This document shows, piece by piece, positions 16,473 to 23,163 of a stretch of 34,031 nt of DNA. The stretch is taken from the IMG/VR virus record IMGVR_UViG_3300042907_001323, positions 1 to 34,031 of that record, one strand, 5' to 3'. The stretch comes from a virus. Both the position numbers and the translations under genes were made by a program. The number at the start of each line of letters is the position of its first letter. Position 1 is the stretch's first letter. Under the pieces are notes generated by a model, which saw only the letters and a list, made by a program, of their open reading frames with translations, did no database searches and was not told where the DNA came from.

Positions 16473-16955
16473 GTGGCGGAAGACGCTGGCCGACGATTTG
16501 TGCGGTTCACCCGAGGCGCCGGCGAGCGGATCGGCCGGGCTGTCGTTGGGTTTGAGCGGCAGACGAAGGGCGCTTCTCCGCTGACGTTTGAGCATCAGAC
16601 GCCGAGCGTTGCACCGTCGGCGGTAATTCGCAAGTCGACGTTCACGGGGGCGTGGGCGAAGGACTCCTACAAGACGCTGGTGCTGACGATCAACGGAGTC
16701 ACTTCGACGGTGTCGGTGGAAAACTTTCTCTACACCCTGCCGGACGAAGGCTCCAAGACAATCTCGATAGCGAAAGACGGGGGCGATTGGTTCCTCGTCA
16801 ACGTCGCGCATGTCACGCAGAATGTCATTTGGAACGTGTCGCAGTCGTCTACCGCGTTGACGTTCGACCGGATGCAGATTTGGGTGCCGGCGAAGATCAC
16901 GCAGTCGCCAATCATCATCGGTTTGGCCGAGTGCGTCACCGGCTACACGGGGTGA
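16473..16955 (+). CDS. Putative tail-associated protein, unknown
   Basis: A 160-residue protein starting at GTG 16473, 3 bases after the upstream gene. The first 30 residues are basic (RRFVRFTRGAGERIGRAVVG). The remainder alternates short strands (TLVLTINGVTSTVSV, TALTFDRMQIWVPAKI) like a small jelly-roll or beta-sandwich. No catalytic pattern is seen. Position suggests the tail tip or an adhesin; this is inference. Confidence 0.55.
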   Translation: MAEDAGRRFVRFTRGAGERIGRAVVGFERQTKGASPLTFEHQTPSVAPSAVIRKSTFTGAWAKDSYKTLVLTINGVTSTVSVENFLYTLPDEGSKTISIAKDGGDWFLVNVAHVTQNVIWNVSQSSTALTFDRMQIWVPAKITQSPIIIGLAECVTGYTG

Positions 16956-16958
16956 CCG

Positions 16959-17306
16959 ATGCCGCTCATGACCTACAACGGCACGCTCATTTCAGGGCTG
17001 ACGGCCGACGTTAACTGCTGCTGCTCGGCGTATACGTGCTACTGCTTCCGTCAATTCACGGACTACGGTTCAACGCTCGTTGAACGGCGGCGAGAGTGCT
17101 ATCGCGCACCGTTTTGGGACGGGTCTGCTTGGGTGTTCCCTGACGGCCAGCCGTGCGTGCCAAACCCCGGATGCACGGTGACGTTCGCTGGCATCCTGGT
17201 CAACGTGTGCTCTTGCCCGGGCGGCGGTATCAATCCATTCCAGTGGGCCCTCATTGGCAACGCGGCAGAATGGGCCGACTGCACAACGGTGTCACCCCCA
17301 CCATGA
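16959..17306 (+). CDS. Cysteine-rich small protein, unknown
   Basis: A 115-residue protein with 11 cysteines, including an N-terminal cluster NCCCSAYTCYC (about residues 19-29) and later C-x(n) pairs (PNPGC, NVCSC, ADC). It is rich in Tyr, Trp, Gly and Pro. The density suggests several disulphides or a metal site. There is no signal peptide. It lies in the tail-tip operon, 3 bases after the preceding gene, and its stop overlaps the next start (ATGA). It may be a virion protein exposed outside the cell. I do not recognise a family. Confidence 0.6.
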   Translation: MPLMTYNGTLISGLTADVNCCCSAYTCYCFRQFTDYGSTLVERRRECYRAPFWDGSAWVFPDGQPCVPNPGCTVTFAGILVNVCSCPGGGINPFQWALIGNAAEWADCTTVSPPP

Positions 17307-17761
17307 CGCTTGTCCTCATTTTAGCCATCCACAACGTTGCACCGGATCGCCCCGCTGGCTACGCCGAGGAAGTGCTTGCCGCTGGCACTCCGGTGACCAC
17401 GCCGGACGGCGAGTTCATCGACATCCCTGACGAGGCGTACGACGCGCTGGCCGAGAAGTATTCCGGCAAGGCAGCGATCAAGGGGCCGGGATCGGTGCTG
17501 CATCGGGCGCTGGAGGCAATCGGCATCAAAGCCCTTCCGTCATGCCCGTGCCTGAAGCGGAAAGCGATCATGGACCAGTGGGGCTGGGACGAGTGCCAGA
17601 AGCCCGAGCGGCTCGACGAGATCACGGGGTGGATGGAGGAGGAAGCGACGATCCGCGGTCTGCTGTTCTTCCGGCCCGCCGCGAGGCTGGCCCTGGCTGC
17701 CGGCCTTGCCACCGGGGCACTGGTCTACGGCAACTCAAAGCCTTCCCAGCCCGAGGCGTAG
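17303..17761 (+). CDS. Unknown protein with CxC/WGW motif and C-terminal membrane segment
   Basis: A 152-residue protein whose ATG at 17303 overlaps the preceding stop. It contains SCPCLKRKAIMDQWGWDEC (about residues 77-95), a pattern C-x-C-x-x-R/K-x-x-x-M-D-x-W-G-x-x-x-C that I recall from other unannotated phage proteins. A hydrophobic helix near the end (RLALAAGLATGALVYG) could span a membrane. It ends the tail operon, the place where lysis genes often lie, so a lysis or superinfection role is possible, but no holin, spanin or endolysin family is recognisable. Confidence 0.5.
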   Translation: MTLVLILAIHNVAPDRPAGYAEEVLAAGTPVTTPDGEFIDIPDEAYDALAEKYSGKAAIKGPGSVLHRALEAIGIKALPSCPCLKRKAIMDQWGWDECQKPERLDEITGWMEEEATIRGLLFFRPAARLALAAGLATGALVYGNSKPSQPEA

Positions 17762-17787
17762 CATCCGCCCATCAAGGGAGTCTCCCG

Positions 17788-17982
17788 ATGGCAAAGCGGC
17801 GGAAGCGGAATCCCTGTCAGACGTGGCCGGGGCTTGAGCCGGGCGAGGGGAGCCCCTTCGACGACGACACCGACTGCGACGGTGGGCTGGTCGAGTTTGA
17901 TTCGCGCAGCGCCGAAAAAGAGCAGCCCGAGCAGCGTCCCGACACCGAGGAGCGGACATGCCGAAAGCGAAAACGGGGTTGA
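17788..17982 (+). CDS. Small charged protein, unknown
   Basis: A 64-residue protein with a basic start (MAKRRKRNPCQTW), an acidic centre (DDDTDCDGG) and a basic end (CRKRKRG). AGGGAG lies about 8 bases before the ATG. The 26-base gap after the preceding gene holds only this ribosome-binding site. It overlaps the next gene by 25 bases. No family or function is recognised, and the composition suggests disorder. Confidence 0.5.
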   Translation: MAKRRKRNPCQTWPGLEPGEGSPFDDDTDCDGGLVEFDSRSAEKEQPEQRPDTEERTCRKRKRG

Positions 17983-18218
17983 TGGACGAGATTCGTCGCG
18001 CGGTCGTTGCCGCGAAAAAAGGGCCTCAGGGCTGGTTCGATAAGCTCCCGCCCGAGCGGCAGGCCGAACTGAACGCGATCGCTGAGGAGTTCTTCGCCGG
18101 CAAGCTGGAGGGGAACAGGACGGCGGTAGCGAAAAGCATCCACAAAATCTACACGGCTCACGGGCTGATCTCCGTTGGATGCTCGGAGGTGCTGCGATGG
18201 CTCAACCAAAAAGCCTGA
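17958..18218 (+). CDS. Small helical protein, possible DNA-binding
   Basis: An 86-residue helical protein. The pattern GWFDKLPPERQAELNAIAEE followed by NRTAVAKSIHKIYTAHGLIS and CSEVLRWLNQK resembles a compact helix-turn-helix of the type found in small phage packaging or regulatory proteins. Overlaps with both neighbours (25 and 22 bases) suggest coupled translation with the phosphoesterase. Function not assigned. Confidence 0.55.
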   Translation: MPKAKTGLMDEIRRAVVAAKKGPQGWFDKLPPERQAELNAIAEEFFAGKLEGNRTAVAKSIHKIYTAHGLISVGCSEVLRWLNQKA

Positions 18219-19270
18219 AGCAGGACATCCACGCGGGCGTCGACCAGGCCGACCGGCTGCGGGCTGATGCCGATCTGGCACGGCTTCGTGCCGAGCTTGC
18301 TGCCACGCAGGGCCGATACAAAGCAGCGCTACGGCAGATCGACGCAGAGCGGGCGCGAGCCGATTCCCTGGCGGGGCTTGCCGGCCTCCAGGCCAAGCCG
18401 ATGCCGAGGAAGTTCCGGCCCGCGAAGGCCAACTCTGCAACGGCTCTTGTAGTGCTGTCGGATTGGCACGTTGAAGAGACGGTCACCAGGGAGCAGACCG
18501 CGAACCTCAACGCTTTTGACCTCGAGGTTGCTGACCGCCGAATCGTGGAACTGGCCAAGCGGATCGGAGTCCTCGTCGAGCATGAACGGCAGCTGGTGAA
18601 GGTTGACAGGATCGTGATTGCCGCCCTCGGTGACTTCATCTCAGGGCACATCCACGAAGAACTGGTCGAGACGTGTTCGCTCGCGCCGATGGCTGCTACG
18701 CGGTGGGCTGCGGCCCGGCTGCGGGGAATCATCGACATGGCCGCTGACATGGCCCGCGAGGTGATCGTCGTCACCCAGCCGGGCAACCACGGCCGCAGCA
18801 ACTTCGGGAAGCCTCGGAAGGCGACGGAACACGACCACTCGTTTGAGCAGAACGCATACCTGATGATGGCATCGAACGAGACTCGGCCAAACGTCCGCTG
18901 GAAGATAGCGGCCGGTTATCTCGGCTACCTCGATCTTGACGGGTTTACCGTGCGCTATCACCACGGCCACGAGATCCGCTACCAGGGTGGAATCGGCGGG
19001 ATTGCGGTTCCGGTGAACAAGGCCATATCCGCGTGGAACCGCAGCCGACCGGCCAACCTCGACGTCTTCGGGCACTGGCATCAATGGGGCTGGCTTCGCG
19101 GGAAGTACGTGTCGAACGGCAGTCTGATCGGAATGTCGGCATTTGCCCTCCGCATCAAGGCCGAGTTCGAAGCGCCATGCCAGTCGCTCGTCATCGTTGA
19201 CCACGGCCGGCGGGAAGTGTCGCGGGCGTTCCCGATCTGGTGCGATGCAGATTTGCGGGGGGTGGCATGA
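18197..19270 (+). CDS. Calcineurin-like metallophosphoesterase
   Basis: A 357-residue protein. Residues 1-70 are a charged coiled coil; residues 80-357 are a metallophosphoesterase with the full set of metal ligands: D89-x-H91 (LSDWHVEE), GD146, GNH (196-198), H258 (HHGHEI) and GHWH (292-295). The fold covers Mre11/SbcD nucleases and protein or nucleotide phosphatases. No capping domain of SbcD is visible. The ATG at 18197 was chosen because GGAGG lies 8 bases upstream. Its stop overlaps the dNMP kinase start (ATGA), linking it to nucleotide or DNA metabolism. Confidence 0.85.
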   Translation: MAQPKSLKQDIHAGVDQADRLRADADLARLRAELAATQGRYKAALRQIDAERARADSLAGLAGLQAKPMPRKFRPAKANSATALVVLSDWHVEETVTREQTANLNAFDLEVADRRIVELAKRIGVLVEHERQLVKVDRIVIAALGDFISGHIHEELVETCSLAPMAATRWAAARLRGIIDMAADMAREVIVVTQPGNHGRSNFGKPRKATEHDHSFEQNAYLMMASNETRPNVRWKIAAGYLGYLDLDGFTVRYHHGHEIRYQGGIGGIAVPVNKAISAWNRSRPANLDVFGHWHQWGWLRGKYVSNGSLIGMSAFALRIKAEFEAPCQSLVIVDHGRREVSRAFPIWCDADLRGVA

Positions 19271-19791
19271 AACGACGCATCATCGGATTGACGGGCGCTG
19301 CTGGCGCCGGCAAAGACCTTGTTGCCTCGATGGTCCCTGGGGCCTGTCGGGTTGCGTTTGCCGACCCGATCTACCAGGGATTGTCGACGATGCTTGGCGT
19401 CCCCGAAGCTGAATTGCGGGATCGATCCGCGAAGGAGCGGCCCATCGTCGGGCTCGGGGCCAGCCCCCGGCAACTCCTCCAGACCCTGGGGACGGAGTGG
19501 GGCCGGCGGATGATCCGCGACGACATCTGGCTCCGCGTGGCGTTCTGGCGGTGGGAGCAGTTGGCTGCCGGTGGGATATCGCTGATTGTGGTTCCCGACG
19601 TTCGGTTTGAGAACGAAGCCCGGCTGATCCACGGCCAGGGCGGCGAGGTGTGGCTGATCCACCGGCCGGAGTTGGAGCCCGTGGCGACCCACGTGTCGGA
19701 GGCTGGCATCCCCCTTGGGCAGATCGACAAACTCATTGTCAACGACGGAACGGTCGACCAACTGCGGGAGCGCGTAGAGGAGACGTTGTGA
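19267..19791 (+). CDS. Deoxynucleoside monophosphate kinase-like
   Basis: A 174-residue P-loop kinase with GAAGAGKD at residues 10-17, the G-x-x-x-x-G-K-D variant used by T4 gp1-type dNMP kinases and dephospho-CoA kinase. It also contains the LQTLGTEWGRRMI segment and VVPDVRFENEARLI, both hallmarks of phage dNMP kinases. The enzyme phosphorylates dNMPs, including modified ones in T4. The start overlaps the phosphoesterase stop. With the amidotransferase and methyltransferase at the left edge this raises the possibility of modified DNA, but no base-synthesis gene is visible. Confidence 0.85.
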   Translation: MKRRIIGLTGAAGAGKDLVASMVPGACRVAFADPIYQGLSTMLGVPEAELRDRSAKERPIVGLGASPRQLLQTLGTEWGRRMIRDDIWLRVAFWRWEQLAAGGISLIVVPDVRFENEARLIHGQGGEVWLIHRPELEPVATHVSEAGIPLGQIDKLIVNDGTVDQLRERVEETL

Positions 19792-19803
19792 GGGGTGCGG
19801 ACA

Positions 19804-19836
19804 CCGCGGACAAAATGCCGCGGAGTTTGTCCGCGG
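19804..19836. promoter_or_regulatory. Inverted repeat CCGCGGACAAA / TTTGTCCGCGG
   Basis: Perfect 11-bp arms (19804-19814 and 19826-19836) flank an 11-base spacer that holds a third CCGCGGA. It begins 12 bases after the kinase stop in the 126-base gap before the next gene. No T-run follows. It could be an operator for a dimeric regulator or an mRNA hairpin. Confidence 0.5.
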
Positions 19837-19917
19837 GCCCCTCGGCAACTCAAAGCCTGCTGGCAGCGCCGCATAGGCTTCGGCCATGCCACGCTGCACC
19901 GGCCGGGGGAGACGCCC

Positions 19918-20103
19918 ATGCCCGACGATCGACTGTTTGCCCTGAGTGCCGACGACGTTGCCCGCATCGAGGACAGGGCCCGTACCGCGTGCCAGACGGC
20001 CAAGCCCGGCACCCATGCCTACCGACTCGGAATCGACGTGCTGCGGCTGCTCGAGGAGCGACAGCGGCTCTTGGTTGCTGGGGCCTCTACCCATGCCCCG
20101 TGA
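19918..20103 (+). CDS. Small helical protein, unknown
   Basis: A 61-residue protein starting at ATG 19918 behind GGGGGAGA. It is mostly helical: LSADDVARIEDRARTACQTA and YRLGIDVLRLLEERQRLLV. A longer frame beginning at 19795 would cross the inverted repeat and has Arg/Cys-rich non-protein-like sequence, so the short form was preferred. It overlaps the next gene by 11 bases. No family is recognised. Confidence 0.5.
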   Translation: MPDDRLFALSADDVARIEDRARTACQTAKPGTHAYRLGIDVLRLLEERQRLLVAGASTHAP

Positions 20104-20512
20104 CGCCCAGCCCCTGCTGTGGGGAGAATGGGCGCCAGCCTTCCACGCGAGCGGCACCTGCATGGTGCTGTTGACGCCCCGCAACGACGCCCGGCCGCAC
20201 CTCTACGTATTTGCGGACCCCATGCCCGAGGATCCGCAGCGAGGCCAAAGAAATCGGCGGGTGATGTGCCGCATGCTGGCTGACTGGATGAGCGGGCGAG
20301 AAGAACGCCCCGTGTGGCTCGACGACTTCGAACCGCGGGGGGAATCGGCAGGCGAGGCGATCACCGGGGCAATGATCGTGGCCACCGGGCCCTGGCTGAG
20401 GCGAAAGGCCGTGCCGGGGCAGTACCGGCAGGACCAGAACCCTGAGGCGCAGCGGGCCCGCAGGCTCCTGATTGCCACCGTCTTGGGGCGATCACCCGAC
20501 GCCTGGCTGTGA
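20093..20512 (+). CDS. Unknown protein
   Basis: A 139-residue protein starting at ATG 20093, overlapping the previous gene by 11 bases. It has a Trp-rich N-terminus (LLWGEWAPAFHASGTCMVLL), a middle RRVMCRMLADWMSGREERPVWLDDF and a basic C-terminus. There is no catalytic motif, membrane helix or signal. It is the last gene before a 320-base gene-free region, so it probably ends this transcription unit. Confidence 0.5.
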   Translation: MPRDAQPLLWGEWAPAFHASGTCMVLLTPRNDARPHLYVFADPMPEDPQRGQRNRRVMCRMLADWMSGREERPVWLDDFEPRGESAGEAITGAMIVATGPWLRRKAVPGQYRQDQNPEAQRARRLLIATVLGRSPDAWL

Positions 20513-20751
20513 CAGCCTGCGGCTCCAGACGGCCCGCAGAACGCAATCCCGGGGCTCGGGGGACGGTGCGTGACCAGCGGACCCCAGGGGGGGTGCAATT
20601 CCTTGGGGAACGCGCGCCGCTAAACCATGGGTATTAGTACTAGGGGGGTGCCCGGGGGTTTTCGTAGGGGGGGTCTAATCGCCGTCCGAAGCCCAAGCCG
20701 CCCCTAGCTCCCGGCCCTCGACCCCCGAAATCTGGCCCCTGAAAATCTTTT

Positions 20752-20778
20752 TTGGTTTAGCCGTGGACACACTATAGA
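20752..20778 (+). promoter_or_regulatory. Candidate promoter for the mini-gene region
   Basis: TTGGTT (20752-20757) and TATAGA (20773-20778) are separated by 15 bases, shorter than the usual 17. It is one of the A/T-richest places in the window and lies about 60 bases before the first mini-gene. The -10 box overlaps the palindrome at 20775, which suits repressor control. Confidence 0.4.
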
Positions 20779-20788
20779 CGATCGTCTA
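20775..20788. promoter_or_regulatory. 14-bp palindrome TAGACGATCGTCTA, candidate operator
   Basis: A perfect two-fold symmetric site over the candidate -10 box. Its size and location fit an operator bound by a small HTH dimer, possibly one of the HTH proteins encoded at 21975, 23281 or 23781. No second copy was noticed in the window. Confidence 0.5.
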
Positions 20789-20824
20789 AAGTAGGAAGAG
20801 AAGAGAACGACACCCCGAACCTGA

Positions 20825-20838
20825 GGAGACGAACGATG
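20825..20838 (+). repeat. Start-associated sequence, first copy
   Basis: GGAGACGAACGATG covers the ribosome-binding site and start codon. The identical 14-mer recurs at 21149-21162. Close variants are GGAAACGAACGATG (21388-21401), GGGGAACGAACGATG (24195-24209), AAGGAACGAACCGTG (24532-24546) and looser forms before 21646, 24873 and 29165. The conservation goes beyond a Shine-Dalgarno match (GACGAACG follows it), which suggests the mini-genes spread or are regulated as cassettes. Confidence 0.7.
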
Positions 20839-21093
20839 CGGCTCAACGAACAACGCGACACGCTGGTTGAGGCTGTCGAGGACGCGGCGCTGGACTTGGT
20901 TGCCATGCGTGCGGCCATCCTGCGGAAGATTGCCTCGCCCTACGGCGACGGAAGCAGGTCGAACATGGTTAACGCCGAGACGGACGTGCTGCCCCGCCTC
21001 GCCGCGATCCTTGACGCGTTGCAGACCGCGGTTGACGCGGTCGACGTCAAGAGCTGCCGGCCGCGGGTTTCGGAAGCGGTCCGGATTTGGTGA
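20836..21093 (+). CDS. Mini-gene product, helical, unknown
   Basis: An 85-residue, almost entirely helical protein (LVEAVEDAALDLVAMRAAIL, LPRLAAILDALQTAVDAVDV). It is the first gene after the candidate promoter and carries the start-associated sequence GGAGACGAACGATG. It is followed by a GC hairpin (21116-21140) before the next mini-gene. Possibly a small host-takeover or regulatory protein; no family is recognised. Confidence 0.55.
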   Translation: MRLNEQRDTLVEAVEDAALDLVAMRAAILRKIASPYGDGSRSNMVNAETDVLPRLAAILDALQTAVDAVDVKSCRPRVSEAVRIW

Positions 21094-21115
21094 AAGGCCG
21101 ATAGCCAACGACTTT

Positions 21116-21140
21116 GCCCGGAGGCACTTTTGCCCCGGGC
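21116..21140 (+). repeat. Repeated intergenic hairpin, copy 1
   Basis: GCCCGG-A-GGC, loop ACTTTT, GCC-CCGGGC: a 9-bp stem with one bulged A. The same arms with a different 6-base loop recur at 24498-24522. In both places the hairpin ends about 20 bases before a start codon carrying the start-associated sequence. Confidence 0.65.
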
Positions 21141-21159
21141 CGCGACACGGAGACGAACG

Positions 21160-21333
21160 ATGAACGCAGCCAACAACGTCTGGGCCGAAAAGAAGGTGGA
21201 CCGGATGCTGAAGCAACTGAAGGCCAGCGGGTTCTTTGCCGAGGGCATTGCGGAAGCAAAGCACCTCCAGAGCACCTACGGCTACGTCTGGGACGTTGCC
21301 CTCAAAATCTCCTGCGACTACTGGTGCCGCTGA
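21160..21333 (+). CDS. Mini-gene product, unknown
   Basis: A 57-residue protein (MNAANNVWAEKKVDRMLKQL...) starting at ATG 21160 behind GGAGACGAACG. It is amphipathic helical with an aromatic end (STYGYVWDVALKISCDYWCR). It is enclosed between the repeated hairpin (21116-21140) and a terminator-like hairpin (21343-21374). Unknown function. Confidence 0.55.
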   Translation: MNAANNVWAEKKVDRMLKQLKASGFFAEGIAEAKHLQSTYGYVWDVALKISCDYWCR

Positions 21334-21342
21334 CAACTCGGT

Positions 21343-21374
21343 GCCCCGTGGCAATTCTGCTGCGGGGCTTTCTT
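21343..21374 (+). terminator. Terminator-like hairpin between mini-genes
   Basis: GCCCCG (21343-21348) pairs with CGGGGC (21363-21368), with an inner GCA/TGC pair block, followed by TTTCTT. It may reduce readthrough into the next mini-gene. Confidence 0.6.
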
Positions 21375-21398
21375 CCACAAGCCAAAAGGAAACGAACG

Positions 21399-21578
21399 AT
21401 GAACGCTCAAATCAAGACCCTGAACAGCGGAACCCAGGTTGTTGTGCTCAAGACGGAGCAAAAGCCCCACGTCGGCACCGTCTACACCTGCCGCCGGTTC
21501 ACCCTGTCCGCTGACGGCTCGATCGTCCCCGAGCTTGGCACGCCGCTGCGTCTGCCGGCCGACTGCTTCCAGGCTTGA
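21399..21578 (+). CDS. Mini-gene product, beta-rich, unknown
   Basis: A 59-residue protein starting at ATG 21399 behind GGAAACGAACG. It looks like a small beta-barrel: TQVVVLKTEQKPHVGTVYTC, then RRFTLSADGSIVPELGTPLR. It is flanked by hairpins at 21343-21374 and 21593-21617, again a one-gene cassette. No named family. Confidence 0.55.
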   Translation: MNAQIKTLNSGTQVVVLKTEQKPHVGTVYTCRRFTLSADGSIVPELGTPLRLPADCFQA

Positions 21579-21592
21579 TCAAACCCCGCCCA

Positions 21593-21617
21593 CCCGCCCG
21601 GCACTTCGCCGGGCGGG
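21593..21617 (+). terminator. 10-bp perfect hairpin between mini-genes
   Basis: CCCGCCCGGC (21593-21602), loop ACTTC, GCCGGGCGGG (21608-21617). No T-run follows. Its position matches the other hairpins that separate the mini-genes. Confidence 0.5.
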
Positions 21618-21645
21618 CCACACCCCAAGGAAAAGGAACGACACG

Positions 21646-21978
21646 ATGAATCCGAACACGAACATCACCACTGCCGATCTCGCTTTTGGGCTGAAGCTGT
21701 TGGGCCGAGCCAGCGTCGGCGGCAGGATATGGGTGGCGTTCGATGACGGGGCTTATCGGCACGTGGTCGAGCGGTGCCACTGGAACAACGCAACTGCGAT
21801 GCTTCCCGGCCAGGACACGGCCGATGCGTACACGGACTGGTGTAACAGCGGCCGTGAGTGCTGGGCAGACGACGCCACTGCGGAGATTGTGGCCCGCCAG
21901 TGCAGCTTGACATACGTCAATTCCGCAACCGACGGCGCTTGCGGACGCATTGACATCGACCTGGACGGTGACGCATGA
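21646..21978 (+). CDS. Mini-gene product, unknown
   Basis: A 110-residue acidic protein (MNPNTNITTADLAFGLKLLG...IDIDLDGDA) starting at ATG 21646 behind AAGGAACGACACG, a diverged start-associated sequence. It has four cysteines and several Trp (CHWNNATAM, DWCNSGRECWADD). Its stop overlaps the next gene's start (ATGA). No family is recognised. Confidence 0.55.
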   Translation: MNPNTNITTADLAFGLKLLGRASVGGRIWVAFDDGAYRHVVERCHWNNATAMLPGQDTADAYTDWCNSGRECWADDATAEIVARQCSLTYVNSATDGACGRIDIDLDGDA

Positions 21979-22244
21979 CCCGCATCAACACCACCGACTA
22001 CGTCCGGCCGTCCACCGCGGCCACGCTCGCCGGCGTGAGCCGCGCCCTGGCCTACCGGATGTTGAAAGACGGGATCGTCCCGAGCATCGAGATTGACGGC
22101 ACCGTGTTCGTTCACCGGAGCGACGTTGCGAAAATTGTGGCTGCTCCGGGGATGGGCAGGCCGAAGGGAAGCAGCCCGAAGAAGCGGAAGCGCAAGCCCC
22201 GAGTCACGGCCCCGGCATCAACTCCCGGGGCAGCCGGCGGTTGA
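21975..22244 (+). CDS. Small HTH protein, candidate excisionase/regulator
   Basis: An 89-residue protein with a MerR/Xis-type helix-turn-helix: PSTAATLAGVSRALAYRMLK followed by DGIVPSIEIDGTVFVHRSDV, the usual wing. The C-terminus is very basic (RPKGSSPKKRKRKPR). It runs convergently into the integrase gene, overlapping its 3' end by 41 bases. Such small HTH_17-type proteins next to integrases often act as excisionases. Regulation of lysogeny is the alternative. Confidence 0.65.
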   Translation: MTRINTTDYVRPSTAATLAGVSRALAYRMLKDGIVPSIEIDGTVFVHRSDVAKIVAAPGMGRPKGSSPKKRKRKPRVTAPASTPGAAGG

Positions 22245-23073
22245 CCCCCAAAATCTCCTGGTCGAGGTAGTTGACGGCCGCGACCCGCGACCCCGGCCGG
22301 TGGCCGAGGAACGCCGTTGCCGATCCGGCCTCCGCGAGCTCGACGTCGGTGGCTGATCCCCGCCGCAACCACTTCCACGTTCCCCGCCGGATGCCTGCCA
22401 GCCGGACGAGGTGGGCGACCTGCTGGCTGAAGGTTTCGTGCGAGCCCGTCCACGGCAGCAGGGTTTCCCGGGGGCAGTCCCAGACCGTCTGGCGCGCGAG
22501 GGCCCAGGTGCTCGGGGACAGGCGGCAGAGGAGCGGCCGGCGAACCTTCGACTGCTGAAGTCGCACCAGCCCGCCCTCGGTGATCTGATCGACGCTGAGG
22601 GCCGTCAGATCGCCCCAGCGGAGGCCGGTATCCCAAGCGACCCGAACGGCCAGGGCGAACCACGCCGACCGCCTGAGGCCGCAGGGGTGCCACCGTTGGA
22701 GGCAGGAGCACGCCGCGAGCAACTGCCCGGCCTCGGCATGCGTCCAGGCCACCGGATCCGGCTGGGGGACGCGGACGCTTCGCACCCGGCGCATCGGCGG
22801 GGAGCACAGCCCGTCGTCGGCCGCGGACCGCCAGAGCAGCATCACTTGCACCCGCTTTGCCCGAACGGTTGAGGGGGCCCGGCTGGCGGACAGATCCCGA
22901 AGCCACGCGGACACCTGAAGCGGGTCCAACTCGAGCAGACGCACCGGGCCGCCGCTCCACCGTTCAAAGAGCCTGACCGAGATTTCGTACTGGCGTTGCG
23001 TCTCTGGCCGGATTTCGTGCTGGAGGGCGTAAACGTCCGCGAGGTAGGCGGACAGGGTCAGCGGGCTGGACAT
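22204..23073 (-). CDS. int: Tyrosine-family integrase
   Basis: A 289-residue site-specific recombinase, the only leftward gene in the window. An N-terminal SAM-like arm/core-binding domain (residues 1-100) precedes the catalytic domain with R152 (DTGLRWGDL), K176 (QSKVRRP), R237 (WKWLRRGSAT), H258 (FLGHRPGS) and nucleophile Y269 (VNYLDQE). The usual H of H-x-x-R is K234, a tolerated but less common variant. On its strand AAGGAG lies 8 bases before the ATG, confirming the start. It reads away from the tRNA-like attP core, whose left edge is about 90 bases upstream of the start. Confidence 0.9.
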   Translation of the reverse strand: MSSPLTLSAYLADVYALQHEIRPETQRQYEISVRLFERWSGGPVRLLELDPLQVSAWLRDLSASRAPSTVRAKRVQVMLLWRSAADDGLCSPPMRRVRSVRVPQPDPVAWTHAEAGQLLAACSCLQRWHPCGLRRSAWFALAVRVAWDTGLRWGDLTALSVDQITEGGLVRLQQSKVRRPLLCRLSPSTWALARQTVWDCPRETLLPWTGSHETFSQQVAHLVRLAGIRRGTWKWLRRGSATDVELAEAGSATAFLGHRPGSRVAAVNYLDQEILGVNRRLPRELMPGP

Positions 23074-23076
23074 GTT

Positions 23077-23100
23077 GGATGCTCCTTGGTGAAGGCATCC
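23077..23100 (-). promoter_or_regulatory. Inverted repeat around the integrase ribosome-binding site
   Basis: GGATGC (23077-23082) and GCATCC (23095-23100) flank the integrase Shine-Dalgarno AAGGAG (on the minus strand). In the mRNA the pairing would place the site in the loop. It may be an operator or a translational control hairpin; weak evidence. Confidence 0.35.
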
Positions 23101-23163
23101 GTGCCCGTTTGTTCTCCCCCGCTCCTACTACGCGCAGGGCAGAACGGGGGCGCTACCCCCCTG

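Larger units (their letters stand above)
20513..20835. other. Gene-free region with G-runs and a candidate promoter
   Basis: About 320 bases without a plausible gene. The first half has three A-G(6-7)-T runs (20587-20593, 20643-20648, 20667-20673) and CCCGGGGG, all on the + strand. The second half turns A/T-richer (GAAAATCTTTTTTGG at 20741-20755) and ends in a promoter-like stretch with a 14-bp palindrome, then the first start-associated sequence. It could hold a cos or packaging site, a transcriptional control region or both; sequence alone does not decide. Confidence 0.5.
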
